64,000 bases of DNA from JBGSKY01 sp041740995 (GTDB taxonomy: Bacteria; Planctomycetota; Planctomycetia; Pirellulales; Pirellulaceae). The stretch spans positions 4,777 through 68,776 of the forward strand of contig JBGSKY010000035.1 of the NCBI GenBank assembly GCA_041740995.1. The letters run 5' to 3'. Position numbers and translations under genes: made by a program. Shown here one piece after another: positions 18,519 through 25,841 of the stretch. How positions within the stretch are numbered: the stretch's first letter is position 1; each line of letters begins with the position of its first letter. The notes below the pieces were generated by a model. The model did no database searches and was not told the origin of the DNA. It saw nothing but the letters and a program-made list of their open reading frames with translations.

Positions 18519-20330
18519 ATGAATTCGAAATCAAAAGTTGCAATTATTGGATCAGGCGCTTCGGCGATTTTCGTGCTCAAGCATGTCCGCGCGAATCGCG
18601 AACGACTGGGTGAAGAAATCAGTGCGATTCACATCTTTGAACGCGATTCTCAGCTCGGTACCGGCATGCCCTACAACCGCAAGACGACCGACCACTACAA
18701 CATGTGCAATATATCGTCGGCCGAGATACCTTCGCTCGATCAATCGCTCGTCACTTGGCTGGCTTCCCTTGACGATACTTGGCTGAAGTCACATCGCATT
18801 GAACGAAAAGAGATCGATGATGGCCGAATGTACAGCCGTTTGACGCTGGGCGAGTATTTTTCGGCTCAATATCAATCAATTGTCAAATCACTCGCCCAGA
18901 CTGGGATTCCAGTCATCGAACATTCAAACTGCGACGTTCGAGACGTCATTGATTCACCCGGCGAGAATCGCGTTTATGTCGTGACGGCGGGAGGCGAAAA
19001 AATGGACTTCGATCGGCTAGTGATTGCAACCGGGCACGCCTTTCAAGAGAGCGATGAACCCCAATCCGGATATTATGCGTCGCCATGGCCAATGCATAAG
19101 TTGATTCCCGAATCTGGAACGGTCCATAACTTCACGATCGGAACCTTGGGATCGTCGCTTAGCGCATTCGATGTCGTTGCTTCTCTATCTCATCGTCATG
19201 GTCGATTCGAGCGCGTCGACGGTCGATTAGTTTACCATCGCGATCAACAGGCATCTGATTTTCAAATAGTAATGCACTCCTCGAACGGCTGGCTGCCGCA
19301 CTTGCAATACGAACAAGCGGAAGAATTTCGGGAGATCTATCGACACGCGAGCCGCGAGCAAATGTTGCAGCTTCGAGATTCGCAAGGCGGGTTGTCGTTG
19401 GCTGACTACTTTGATGAAGTTTGTCGTCCCGCACTCTGTAAGGCATTCGCGAAAGACGAACGACCTGAAGTTGTTGACCGGCTCAAGGAATCGGGCTATT
19501 CAATCGAGGATTTCGTTGATCAGATGACTAGCGAGCACGAGTATGAGGATCCGTTTGCCGGCATGAGAGCTGAAATGCCAGAGGCCAAGCGATCAGTCTA
19601 TCGAGGGAAGCCCATTCACTGGAAAGAAGTCCTTGACGACTTGATATTTACGCTCAACTTTCACTTCGAATGGTTGTACGCCGAAGATGTGTTGACCTAT
19701 CGAGAAAAGATCGTTCCGTTTCTGATGAATGTCATCGCCGCCATGCCGCTTCAGTCGGCCGAGACACTGCTGGCTTTGTCATCCGCAGGATGCTTGGAAT
19801 TGGTCCCAGGACGCGTAACCGTTAAACAGAAAACGGGCGGCAAGACTCTAATTGAAATTGACGACGACGGACAAATATCGGAGCGAACGTACTCGATGTT
19901 TATCGACTGCACCGGACAAGGGAAGGTGTCACTGGATCAGTTCCCATTCAAAAGTCTGGTCGATTTCGGAACAGTCTTAGAAGCAACGGCCCGCTTCCGC
20001 GATCGAGGATTTACGAATGAACTGGCCAACAAATTAAAACACAACGTTGTATCAAACGAGCGGTTTGTGAGTCTAAAGCTCGGCGGAATCTTGATCGACG
20101 GCTACTACCGCCTGGTTGGAAAAGACGGGCAGGCAAATCCTCGCATCTTCGACATCGCTTTCCCTCATGCAACGGGTATTCGTCCATATTCTTACGGACT
20201 GCAAGCGTGCGACACGACAGCAGCAATTGTCGTCGCCACATTGTGTGACGAACTTATCGGAAATATCGCGATTCCAGACGACCCAAAAGCACTTACCCGC
20301 GCTTACGACTCGCTACCCGAGCCAGCTTAG
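18519..20330 (+). CDS. FAD/NAD(P)-binding oxidoreductase (NAD_binding_9 type)
   Basis: 603 residues. The N terminus has the dinucleotide-binding motif VAIIGSGASAIFVLKHV, then IHIFERDSQLGTGMPYN, matching the FAD-NAD(P)-binding family found with flavin monooxygenase-like proteins. A second nucleotide segment follows near FTIGTLGSSLSAFDVVASL. A late motif FIDCTGQGKVSL resembles the flavin contact near the C-terminal third. No substrate can be named. ATG at 18519 (GCAGGAG upstream) is used in preference to an upstream ATG at 18477. It is divergent from the MOSC gene. A 790-base stretch without recognisable genes follows, so it is probably monocistronic. Confidence 0.85.
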   Translation: MNSKSKVAIIGSGASAIFVLKHVRANRERLGEEISAIHIFERDSQLGTGMPYNRKTTDHYNMCNISSAEIPSLDQSLVTWLASLDDTWLKSHRIERKEIDDGRMYSRLTLGEYFSAQYQSIVKSLAQTGIPVIEHSNCDVRDVIDSPGENRVYVVTAGGEKMDFDRLVIATGHAFQESDEPQSGYYASPWPMHKLIPESGTVHNFTIGTLGSSLSAFDVVASLSHRHGRFERVDGRLVYHRDQQASDFQIVMHSSNGWLPHLQYEQAEEFREIYRHASREQMLQLRDSQGGLSLADYFDEVCRPALCKAFAKDERPEVVDRLKESGYSIEDFVDQMTSEHEYEDPFAGMRAEMPEAKRSVYRGKPIHWKEVLDDLIFTLNFHFEWLYAEDVLTYREKIVPFLMNVIAAMPLQSAETLLALSSAGCLELVPGRVTVKQKTGGKTLIEIDDDGQISERTYSMFIDCTGQGKVSLDQFPFKSLVDFGTVLEATARFRDRGFTNELANKLKHNVVSNERFVSLKLGGILIDGYYRLVGKDGQANPRIFDIAFPHATGIRPYSYGLQACDTTAAIVVATLCDELIGNIAIPDDPKALTRAYDSLPEPA

Positions 20331-21120
20331 TCCAAACCGTTCACGAAAGATTCGTTAGAATTATGAATCCGTCTAAGCTGTTTCAAGTGGTCGCGATGTT
20401 TGAATGAAGCGTCTACTCAAACTGCGTTATGAGGAACTTTCTAAAGTGAATTGAGCCGGTCTTCTTTAGTCGTTTCTTTTTAAAAGACAAACACAATCTC
20501 ACCGTCGTTAATCGCAGGAACATACTTAAAATTGAACCGTTGCAGAATGAAGTCGCTGCCTAAGAATACTAACTTGCTTGACCGATTATTATCGGCTTTC
20601 GACTCGGTCGCGGCGCTTGGCAGTTTAGTAAACAGATCACCACTTTTCCGTCGATTCGTGATTCACAATCGGTTTAAAAGATGTTGTCAGGCTTCAGTTC
20701 TGACAACGCCTAACTGAACAGCGTCACTTTGTCGTGAGCCGCAAGGCGGTTTCCGCGGGTTTTGCCGCTTCAACCGGCGGCTAGTATCTTGCCGCTCACG
20801 CAGCGAGTCCGCTGTCCGCTCATTGGCGGTCGAGGCATAGCACCAAGTAAGATCTCGGCGACAAAGAAAAAGGTTGATAGACGATAGGACTTTTGCTTCA
20901 CTTGGTAAGCTGGAGGTTAGGCGTGCAAGAACCAAATTCGGCAGTTACGCAATGACCTTCAAAAACATTCTTCCCTCGAACATTTTTTGTGTGAGAGCGG
21001 CCTGTGTCGCGGCGTACCAGTTTTACTAGGGCACGTCGATAGCGCGAAACAACTTTCATGTCTGATAAACGTGAGCGCACATCAGCTGATCGGGTTGTTT
21101 GAGATATTTGCCGATGCGGC
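20331..21120. other. Long intergenic region with two palindromes, no clear gene
   Basis: 790 bases between convergent genes. An open frame from about 20547 to 20717 (starting MKSLPKNTNLLDRLLSAFD) has fairly natural composition in its first half but no family I recognise; it may be a small gene or a remnant. It ends over a 7-bp hairpin at 20684-20706 (TTGTCAG / CTGACAA). A second palindrome lies at 20734-20799. The rest, 20800-21120, shows nothing I can name. Confidence 0.5.
20734..20799. repeat. Imperfect 66-bp palindrome (REP-like)
   Basis: The outer arms are GTGAGCCGCAAG and CTTGCCGCTCAC, complementary at 11 of 12 positions, with inner GC-rich pieces (GCGG, CCGC, CCGGCGG) able to pair further. 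The region is intergenic and GC-richer than its flanks, like a dispersed extragenic palindromic element. Only one copy is in the window, so repeat status is inferred from form. Confidence 0.55.
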
Positions 21121-22230
21121 TTAGTTGGTTGGCAGATTTTTGTTTTCGCGGCCATCGCGAGTGGCTACCGCGTGCCAGGTGATGTTATCGATCGCTTCAT
21201 TGACCGAGTGAATCGAACCGTCAACCATGGCAACGTTGATCAATCCGGTGTGGAAAGATCGAGCTGTTACGGCCGCAAACGATGGTTGGCCGCTGGCGTT
21301 GTTCAAACCTTCTTGCCACGAAATGTAATCAACATCGTAGTCGCGACCGCCTGATTGGTAGAGCACCTTTTTATTTGGAGGGAAGGTCGCTGTAAATCCG
21401 GTGTGATGAACTCGACCGTCCGGCCATTCGGTATGTCCGGTCTCCTTGAACTGAGATCCGCTAGCCAGTGCGATTAACGCTTCGGGGGTCGTTGGAACGG
21501 TTGCTGTTGGATTTCCACCGTTACGAAGATAAGGCATGTGCGTTTTCACGTCAGCGACACACAATGTATTTGCGGTTCCATCGATGATTGTCGAAATTGG
21601 CAAGAACTTGTTTGGCGCAAATACACCATTGCCAGTCGAATTGTTCGCTGGATCGAAAACAAACCAGACACCCATATTGAAGCCGTAGTTGTTAGGGCTT
21701 AAGCGTGGTCGTCCAACCCCGAGATCGCGATATTGGCGCGATAACGGGTCGCTGGGGCAGTGCATTATGGGGATAAAAACGTTATTAACCAATCGAGCAT
21801 TATCTCGCAACAAAGCAGTGTCGGTGTAGTCCCAAGGCAATGCCATATCGATTTTATCAGCCAACGGTTTTTGTTCGACAAAACCAAGCAATCGCGAGTG
21901 GATACTCCAGCCCGGATTGGATGAAACTGGTATGCGTTTAAAATCGAGTACGGTCGAGGCGGGAAGTTTCCGAAATGTCGATTCATATTCCAAAACCGCA
22001 AAACTCCACTGCCGCAAGTTGCTTTGACAAGCAATCGAACGTCCGCTTTCCCGCGCTCGCTGAACAGCCGGAACAATTAAAGCAGTCAGGACACCGATGA
22101 TCGCGATTACAACCAACAGCTCGATCAACGTAAAAGCCATGATGCGCTTGGTTCGGGACCTACGTCCGCTCGCCACAAGACTGGAGCCGAATTGAGTTGA
22201 ACGGTCGATGTTTCCGCGCGAAATTGGCAT
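21121..22230 (-). CDS. DUF1559-family prepilin-like protein
   Basis: 369 residues. A basic N terminus leads into the type IV prepilin/pseudopilin segment AFTLIELLVVIAIIGVLTAL, which is both the prepilin peptidase recognition site and the single membrane helix; cleavage would fall before Phe, with Ala replacing the common Gly. The body is the DUF1559 domain typical of planctomycetes (ARESGRSIACQSNLRQWSFA near the start). The C-terminal hallmark FHTGLINVAMVDGSIHSV is the H-x-G ... DG pattern. These proteins are exported and abundant in planctomycetes, possibly as pseudopilins or surface scaffold; the precise function is not established. The annotated start gives a 33-residue leader; a later start next to AFTLIE is possible. 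Confidence 0.92.
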   Translation of the reverse strand: MPISRGNIDRSTQFGSSLVASGRRSRTKRIMAFTLIELLVVIAIIGVLTALIVPAVQRARESGRSIACQSNLRQWSFAVLEYESTFRKLPASTVLDFKRIPVSSNPGWSIHSRLLGFVEQKPLADKIDMALPWDYTDTALLRDNARLVNNVFIPIMHCPSDPLSRQYRDLGVGRPRLSPNNYGFNMGVWFVFDPANNSTGNGVFAPNKFLPISTIIDGTANTLCVADVKTHMPYLRNGGNPTATVPTTPEALIALASGSQFKETGHTEWPDGRVHHTGFTATFPPNKKVLYQSGGRDYDVDYISWQEGLNNASGQPSFAAVTARSFHTGLINVAMVDGSIHSVNEAIDNITWHAVATRDGRENKNLPTN

Positions 22231-22616
22231 CTGAACTTTTCACCATCTAAGAAGTTGGCCGCACTTAAAACGGCGGGACGAAAACGCTGCAAGCTGCGAA
22301 GTATCGCACGACGCACAAGCCAACCCGCGATGAGATCGATGGAGCAATCAATCGATTTCTCCATGGACAAGCAAGACTCGCGGAAAGCCGCATGATGCAT
22401 GATAGCCTTAACAATGCCGCAAGTCGAGTTTCCGCAAGCGTAAGTTTAGGCGGTTTTGCGTCCCGTTACCGATACAGTCGACTTTTTCGTCATTCTACCG
22501 TTGAATTGAAAAAAAATTTCTGTGGAACATAACCGAGTTAGTCCGCGGATCAAAGCGAGCGGCCAACTAGAAACTTCGCAAAATTTTCGCTTTCGACGAT
22601 CGTTAACAAATGGTTG
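22231..22616. other. Intergenic region upstream of the DUF1559 gene
   Basis: 386 bases between two minus-strand genes. It should carry the promoter of the DUF1559 gene. An A-tract GAAAAAAAATTTC occurs at about 22508-22520. I see no RNA gene, strong terminator hairpin or well-formed open frame; a short minus-strand frame here overlaps the DUF1559 gene and looks like noise. Confidence 0.5.
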
Positions 22617-23585
22617 TCATGCTGGCTCGACGCGGAGTCTGGCACAGCCGTAAATCGATTTTCGTCCCGTCCAACGACAGTACGCCTTCGAAAGCAACAA
22701 CGTCGCAAGGCTGAGATGCGGATAGATTGGGTCCTCGCTTGTCATTAAATGTAAGGTCGGGTAACTGGTTTGAATCTCGCACGAATCTCGGATAGACCAA
22801 TCAAAACACACGTCGCGCAGCCGTGCATGTCGAAATCCCGGATGCCATCGTGAGAATCGATTCAGCAAAGGCGAGCACCAATCGAACAGCACTTGCCGAG
22901 ATTGGTCCGCCGCGCCAGTCGATGCGATGTTTCCAAGCCAGAGATGGACATCCGATGGCGGCAGGTACATCAAAATACCTTCGGCCATATACAGCGTCGC
23001 GACAGATGGACGGTCGATCGCTGCTTCTAATTCCGTAAGCGGTTGGCGGAGATCGAAATCGACGAATCGATGTCGCGGGTCAGAAGGGAACACGTTTTGC
23101 TTGATCGAATTTATTATCGGCAAATCGGAATCGATCCACTGGACACTCGGTGGCAAACGATTGGCCAATCGGCTGAAACCGCTGTCGAAACCGCTAGCGA
23201 AATTGACGATCGTTATCAGTTGCTGGGCTGCTGAATGCTGGGCAACAAAATCGAGAATTTGTCGATCAAACCAATGACTGCGCCGCACTAAAGCCTGCCG
23301 AGTTGCATGGCTGCCGCCGAACCGTTTCAAGTCAACACCCAGCCGGTTCGCAACGGCTAAGGCGACGGGGTCGCTGAAGGTTTGCAAGGTACCCGATCGC
23401 TCGGGAAGCAATTCAGTCACCGCGCGACAAGCCAACGGGATCAGCGCAGTGGCCGCAACGCCAGTCAGCTCGTCAATGGTCGGTTGGTAAGTGATAGCGT
23501 CTGAATTGCTGAAAGAAAGGTTCAATTGGCGATAATTGCAACGGCAACCAAATCGATGTTGCAAATAATTCGAATGCTCTGCCAC
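22617..23585 (-). CDS. Class I SAM-dependent methyltransferase, leucine carboxyl methyltransferase (LCM) family
   Basis: 322 residues. LCM-type features are TALIPLACRAVTELLP near the start, FSDPVALAVANRLG (the conserved F-x-D/DP element), TIVNFASGFDSGFSRL as the SAM-binding loop (usually LGAGLDTR), WIDSDLP for the acidic residue after the second strand, and ATLYMAEGILMYLPP for the motif usually written EGLLMYL. This bacterial group (Omt-like, related to PPM/TcmP enzymes) methylates O-atoms of small molecules; the substrate is unknown. The SAM loop differs from the consensus, with NFASGFD in place of GAGLDTR. Its start lies 87 bases from that of a divergent gene of unknown function. Confidence 0.85.
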   Translation of the reverse strand: MAEHSNYLQHRFGCRCNYRQLNLSFSNSDAITYQPTIDELTGVAATALIPLACRAVTELLPERSGTLQTFSDPVALAVANRLGVDLKRFGGSHATRQALVRRSHWFDRQILDFVAQHSAAQQLITIVNFASGFDSGFSRLANRLPPSVQWIDSDLPIINSIKQNVFPSDPRHRFVDFDLRQPLTELEAAIDRPSVATLYMAEGILMYLPPSDVHLWLGNIASTGAADQSRQVLFDWCSPLLNRFSRWHPGFRHARLRDVCFDWSIRDSCEIQTSYPTLHLMTSEDPIYPHLSLATLLLSKAYCRWTGRKSIYGCARLRVEPA

Positions 23586-23672
23586 CTAGAAGCAACCCGC
23601 AATTCGCTTTAAGCTCGTCACTGTGCCGCGTCGTTGCGAGATGCGGTAACGGATCGGATTTAGGTTGTCCGC

Positions 23673-24701
23673 ATGCATTGCCTAAACCGTATGCCAACGA
23701 CCTTATTTCAACAAGCGTTAAAAACAATGCCCCCGACGAGCGACAAAACCATCAGTACCAAAATGTTCACCGAAAATTGGCTGCAAGCTTTGACGCTGGC
23801 CGTTCAATCACCGGCGGCTCGATTGATTAAGCCGCATATGACTGACATCGATAATGTCAGTCAGGCACGCGACGAAGCGATTCAAACCGAATCAGCTCAA
23901 CGATTATGGAGCTATTGCCAGGAATCTGGTCTCGTTGAATTGCTGCGGCTCGCTCCGACTGCGCAATCGCAGTGGCGATTCGACGGCGACGAGATGTTCA
24001 CATTCGAATTATCGGACGCAGCCAATCAAAAGGTCAACGATCTAGAATCGTGGAGTCAATCGCTTGGCTTGGTAGCAGGCGATTTCAAACTGACGGCAAC
24101 CACGACGGCCAGCGAGTGGGCGGGACTGGTTCGCAAAGAAGCGGTACGACAACGCCGTTCCTCATCAGCCGACACCGGCGATGGCGGAATGACTCTGCAA
24201 TTAGAATGCACCGCGACGTGGGATCGCGAAGCTTGGAAGGTCCGCTTTGAAAAGGCCGACTGGATTGAGCGGAAATTTGACGAAGCGTTCGAAACGGATC
24301 GACCAGACCTAAACGAAACGATCGAAAAATTGATTTCCGCGATCATCAGCGGCGAACAAAACTTGCTGCCCAAGTCGCTACCGCATACGACGATCGCGTC
24401 TGACCGATCTTGGATTCAGTCGGTCCCTAGTTTGGTCGCGCTGCATCAATCGGTGATGGAAAACAAGAAATTGGAAACGAAGCTCTGGTTTCGTAAGACG
24501 TGGGGAGCAGTCTGGCCGGTTATCTATCGAGAGCAAAACCGATTGGACCAACCTTGTGAGCTGAGCGTTCTGCGTCGCGAGTTGGCCGACTGTTTTGCGC
24601 ACGCCCCCAAGCTGACGGTTTGGATGTTCGTGGCCGCGAAGCTATTGTGCGTTGCGTACCTCGGTCGCGGTCTGGGCATCTGCGGCAACTTCCGTCGGTA
24701 A
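23673..24701 (+). CDS. Protein of unknown function (342 residues)
   Basis: I do not recognise this protein. It is soluble looking and acidic with many Trp residues; there is no signal peptide, no membrane segment until a weak hydrophobic stretch near the C terminus (LTVWMFVAAKLLCVAYLG), and no catalytic motif I can name. Base composition and codon use match the neighbours, and its single long frame with no competing one supports it being real. Start is uncertain: ATGs at 23673, 23691, 23727 and 23763 are all in frame and none has a good Shine-Dalgarno sequence. It is divergent from the methyltransferase gene and followed after 146 bases by the CPBP protease gene on the same strand. Confidence 0.7.
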   Translation: MHCLNRMPTTLFQQALKTMPPTSDKTISTKMFTENWLQALTLAVQSPAARLIKPHMTDIDNVSQARDEAIQTESAQRLWSYCQESGLVELLRLAPTAQSQWRFDGDEMFTFELSDAANQKVNDLESWSQSLGLVAGDFKLTATTTASEWAGLVRKEAVRQRRSSSADTGDGGMTLQLECTATWDREAWKVRFEKADWIERKFDEAFETDRPDLNETIEKLISAIISGEQNLLPKSLPHTTIASDRSWIQSVPSLVALHQSVMENKKLETKLWFRKTWGAVWPVIYREQNRLDQPCELSVLRRELADCFAHAPKLTVWMFVAAKLLCVAYLGRGLGICGNFRR

Positions 24702-24847
24702 AGGTTCAAGGCTCGCCTAGATCCAAGTCCGCGACTAGAGAAAGAATATTTCGTTTCGTTCAAGACAATTTGTATTGGGATCTTTCCCCGAAACTTGCGT
24801 CCCAATTACACTAGCTTTGAATAGCCGGAGGTCAACGGAGGCATCAA

Positions 24848-25591
24848 GTGAGCGGGCCGATCGAAAAAACAACCTCGCAGCCGGAATCGACAATAACGGC
24901 AAGCGAGCCGACCGGTAAACCAAGCGATTCGCCAATAGAACTTCGCCGATCAACAATTTTGTTTGGCATTGTGACTATTGTCTGTCTAGCCGTGTTGCCA
25001 GATTTTCATCGGGCATTATTTTCTTGGTCTTCCGAAATCACCTTTCTTTATGATGCTTCGTCGCTGATCGTTCGATCGCTACAAGTCACACTGCCGATTC
25101 TATACATCGTCTATATCTGCGGGAGCGATTGGAAAAGTATTGGTTTGGTCAGATTTTCGTGGCGACGTGATATTCTGATCGCGCTAGGTCTATGGATTTT
25201 CAGCAACTTTGCATACGTTTTTGTCGTGTTGTTCATGCGAGCAAGCTCGATACCGGAAATTGATGCTGCCGAGGTGATAAGCCGACCGAATGGTTCGTTT
25301 GCCTTACCGCTTTTATTCTTAGCGAGTTGTTGCAACGGGTTTGCCGAGGAACTGGTTATTCGTGGTTACTTGTTTTCTAAGATTGAAAGTTACCTATCAT
25401 CAACCGGCGCGGCGATTCTGATTTCAACGTGCTTATTCGCTTCCTATCACTACTATCAAGGCGTCGCTTCAATGTTTGGGATCGCCGCAATGGGTGTCAT
25501 CTATGGCATCGTATTTTCGGAAATACGTTCGCTTTGGCCGCTAGCTATCGCACATACAATCGCGGATTTTGTGGGCTGGCTTTCGATTTAG
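24848..25591 (+). CDS. CPBP-family intramembrane glutamic protease
   Basis: 247 residues with several membrane helices (for example FGIVTIVCLAVLPDFHRALF and LIALGLWIFSNFAYVFVVLF). The CPBP (Abi/Rce1-like) signatures are present in order: motif 1 EELVIRGYLFSKI with the tandem glutamates and the Arg, motif 2 FASYHYYQG with the conserved His, and motif 3 AIAHTIADFVGWL with the last His. These proteases cleave peptides within the membrane; bacterial members act in bacteriocin immunity, signalling or protein maturation, and the substrate here is unknown. The GTG start at 24848 has GGAGG seven bases upstream, which settles the start. Confidence 0.9.
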   Translation: MSGPIEKTTSQPESTITASEPTGKPSDSPIELRRSTILFGIVTIVCLAVLPDFHRALFSWSSEITFLYDASSLIVRSLQVTLPILYIVYICGSDWKSIGLVRFSWRRDILIALGLWIFSNFAYVFVVLFMRASSIPEIDAAEVISRPNGSFALPLLFLASCCNGFAEELVIRGYLFSKIESYLSSTGAAILISTCLFASYHYYQGVASMFGIAAMGVIYGIVFSEIRSLWPLAIAHTIADFVGWLSI

Positions 25592-25703
25592 AAACTGATG
25601 GTAGTCGGACGACGCATTTTCTCATGGGCAAGACGAACGACCAGACATAGTGCCCCTGAGACTCTTTCCCTCTTTTTGCGGCGTGAACCGAACATTTGAG
25701 AGT

Positions 25704-25722
25704 CGGTGGCTCACACCCACCG
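25704..25722. repeat. Short hairpin between convergent genes
   Basis: CGGTGG and CCACCG form a perfect 6-bp stem around a 7-base loop. It lies in the 250-base gap between the 3' ends of the CPBP protease gene and the ClpV-like gene. It could serve as a terminator for either strand, but no T-tract follows. Confidence 0.5.
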
Positions 25723-25841
25723 GCAAATCAAGTTTGCGCCTCCGGCCAATTTTTGGCTACGATCATAGCAATCTCCGAAGCGTTAACGAAAAAACGCATC
25801 TTCTGCGCATCCGTCGACATTTCATGAGCCGAGGCTACGAA

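Noticed and set aside
22125..22400. Minus-strand open frame of 91 codons
   Set aside because: Overlaps the N terminus of the DUF1559 gene in another frame and has no recognisable signal.
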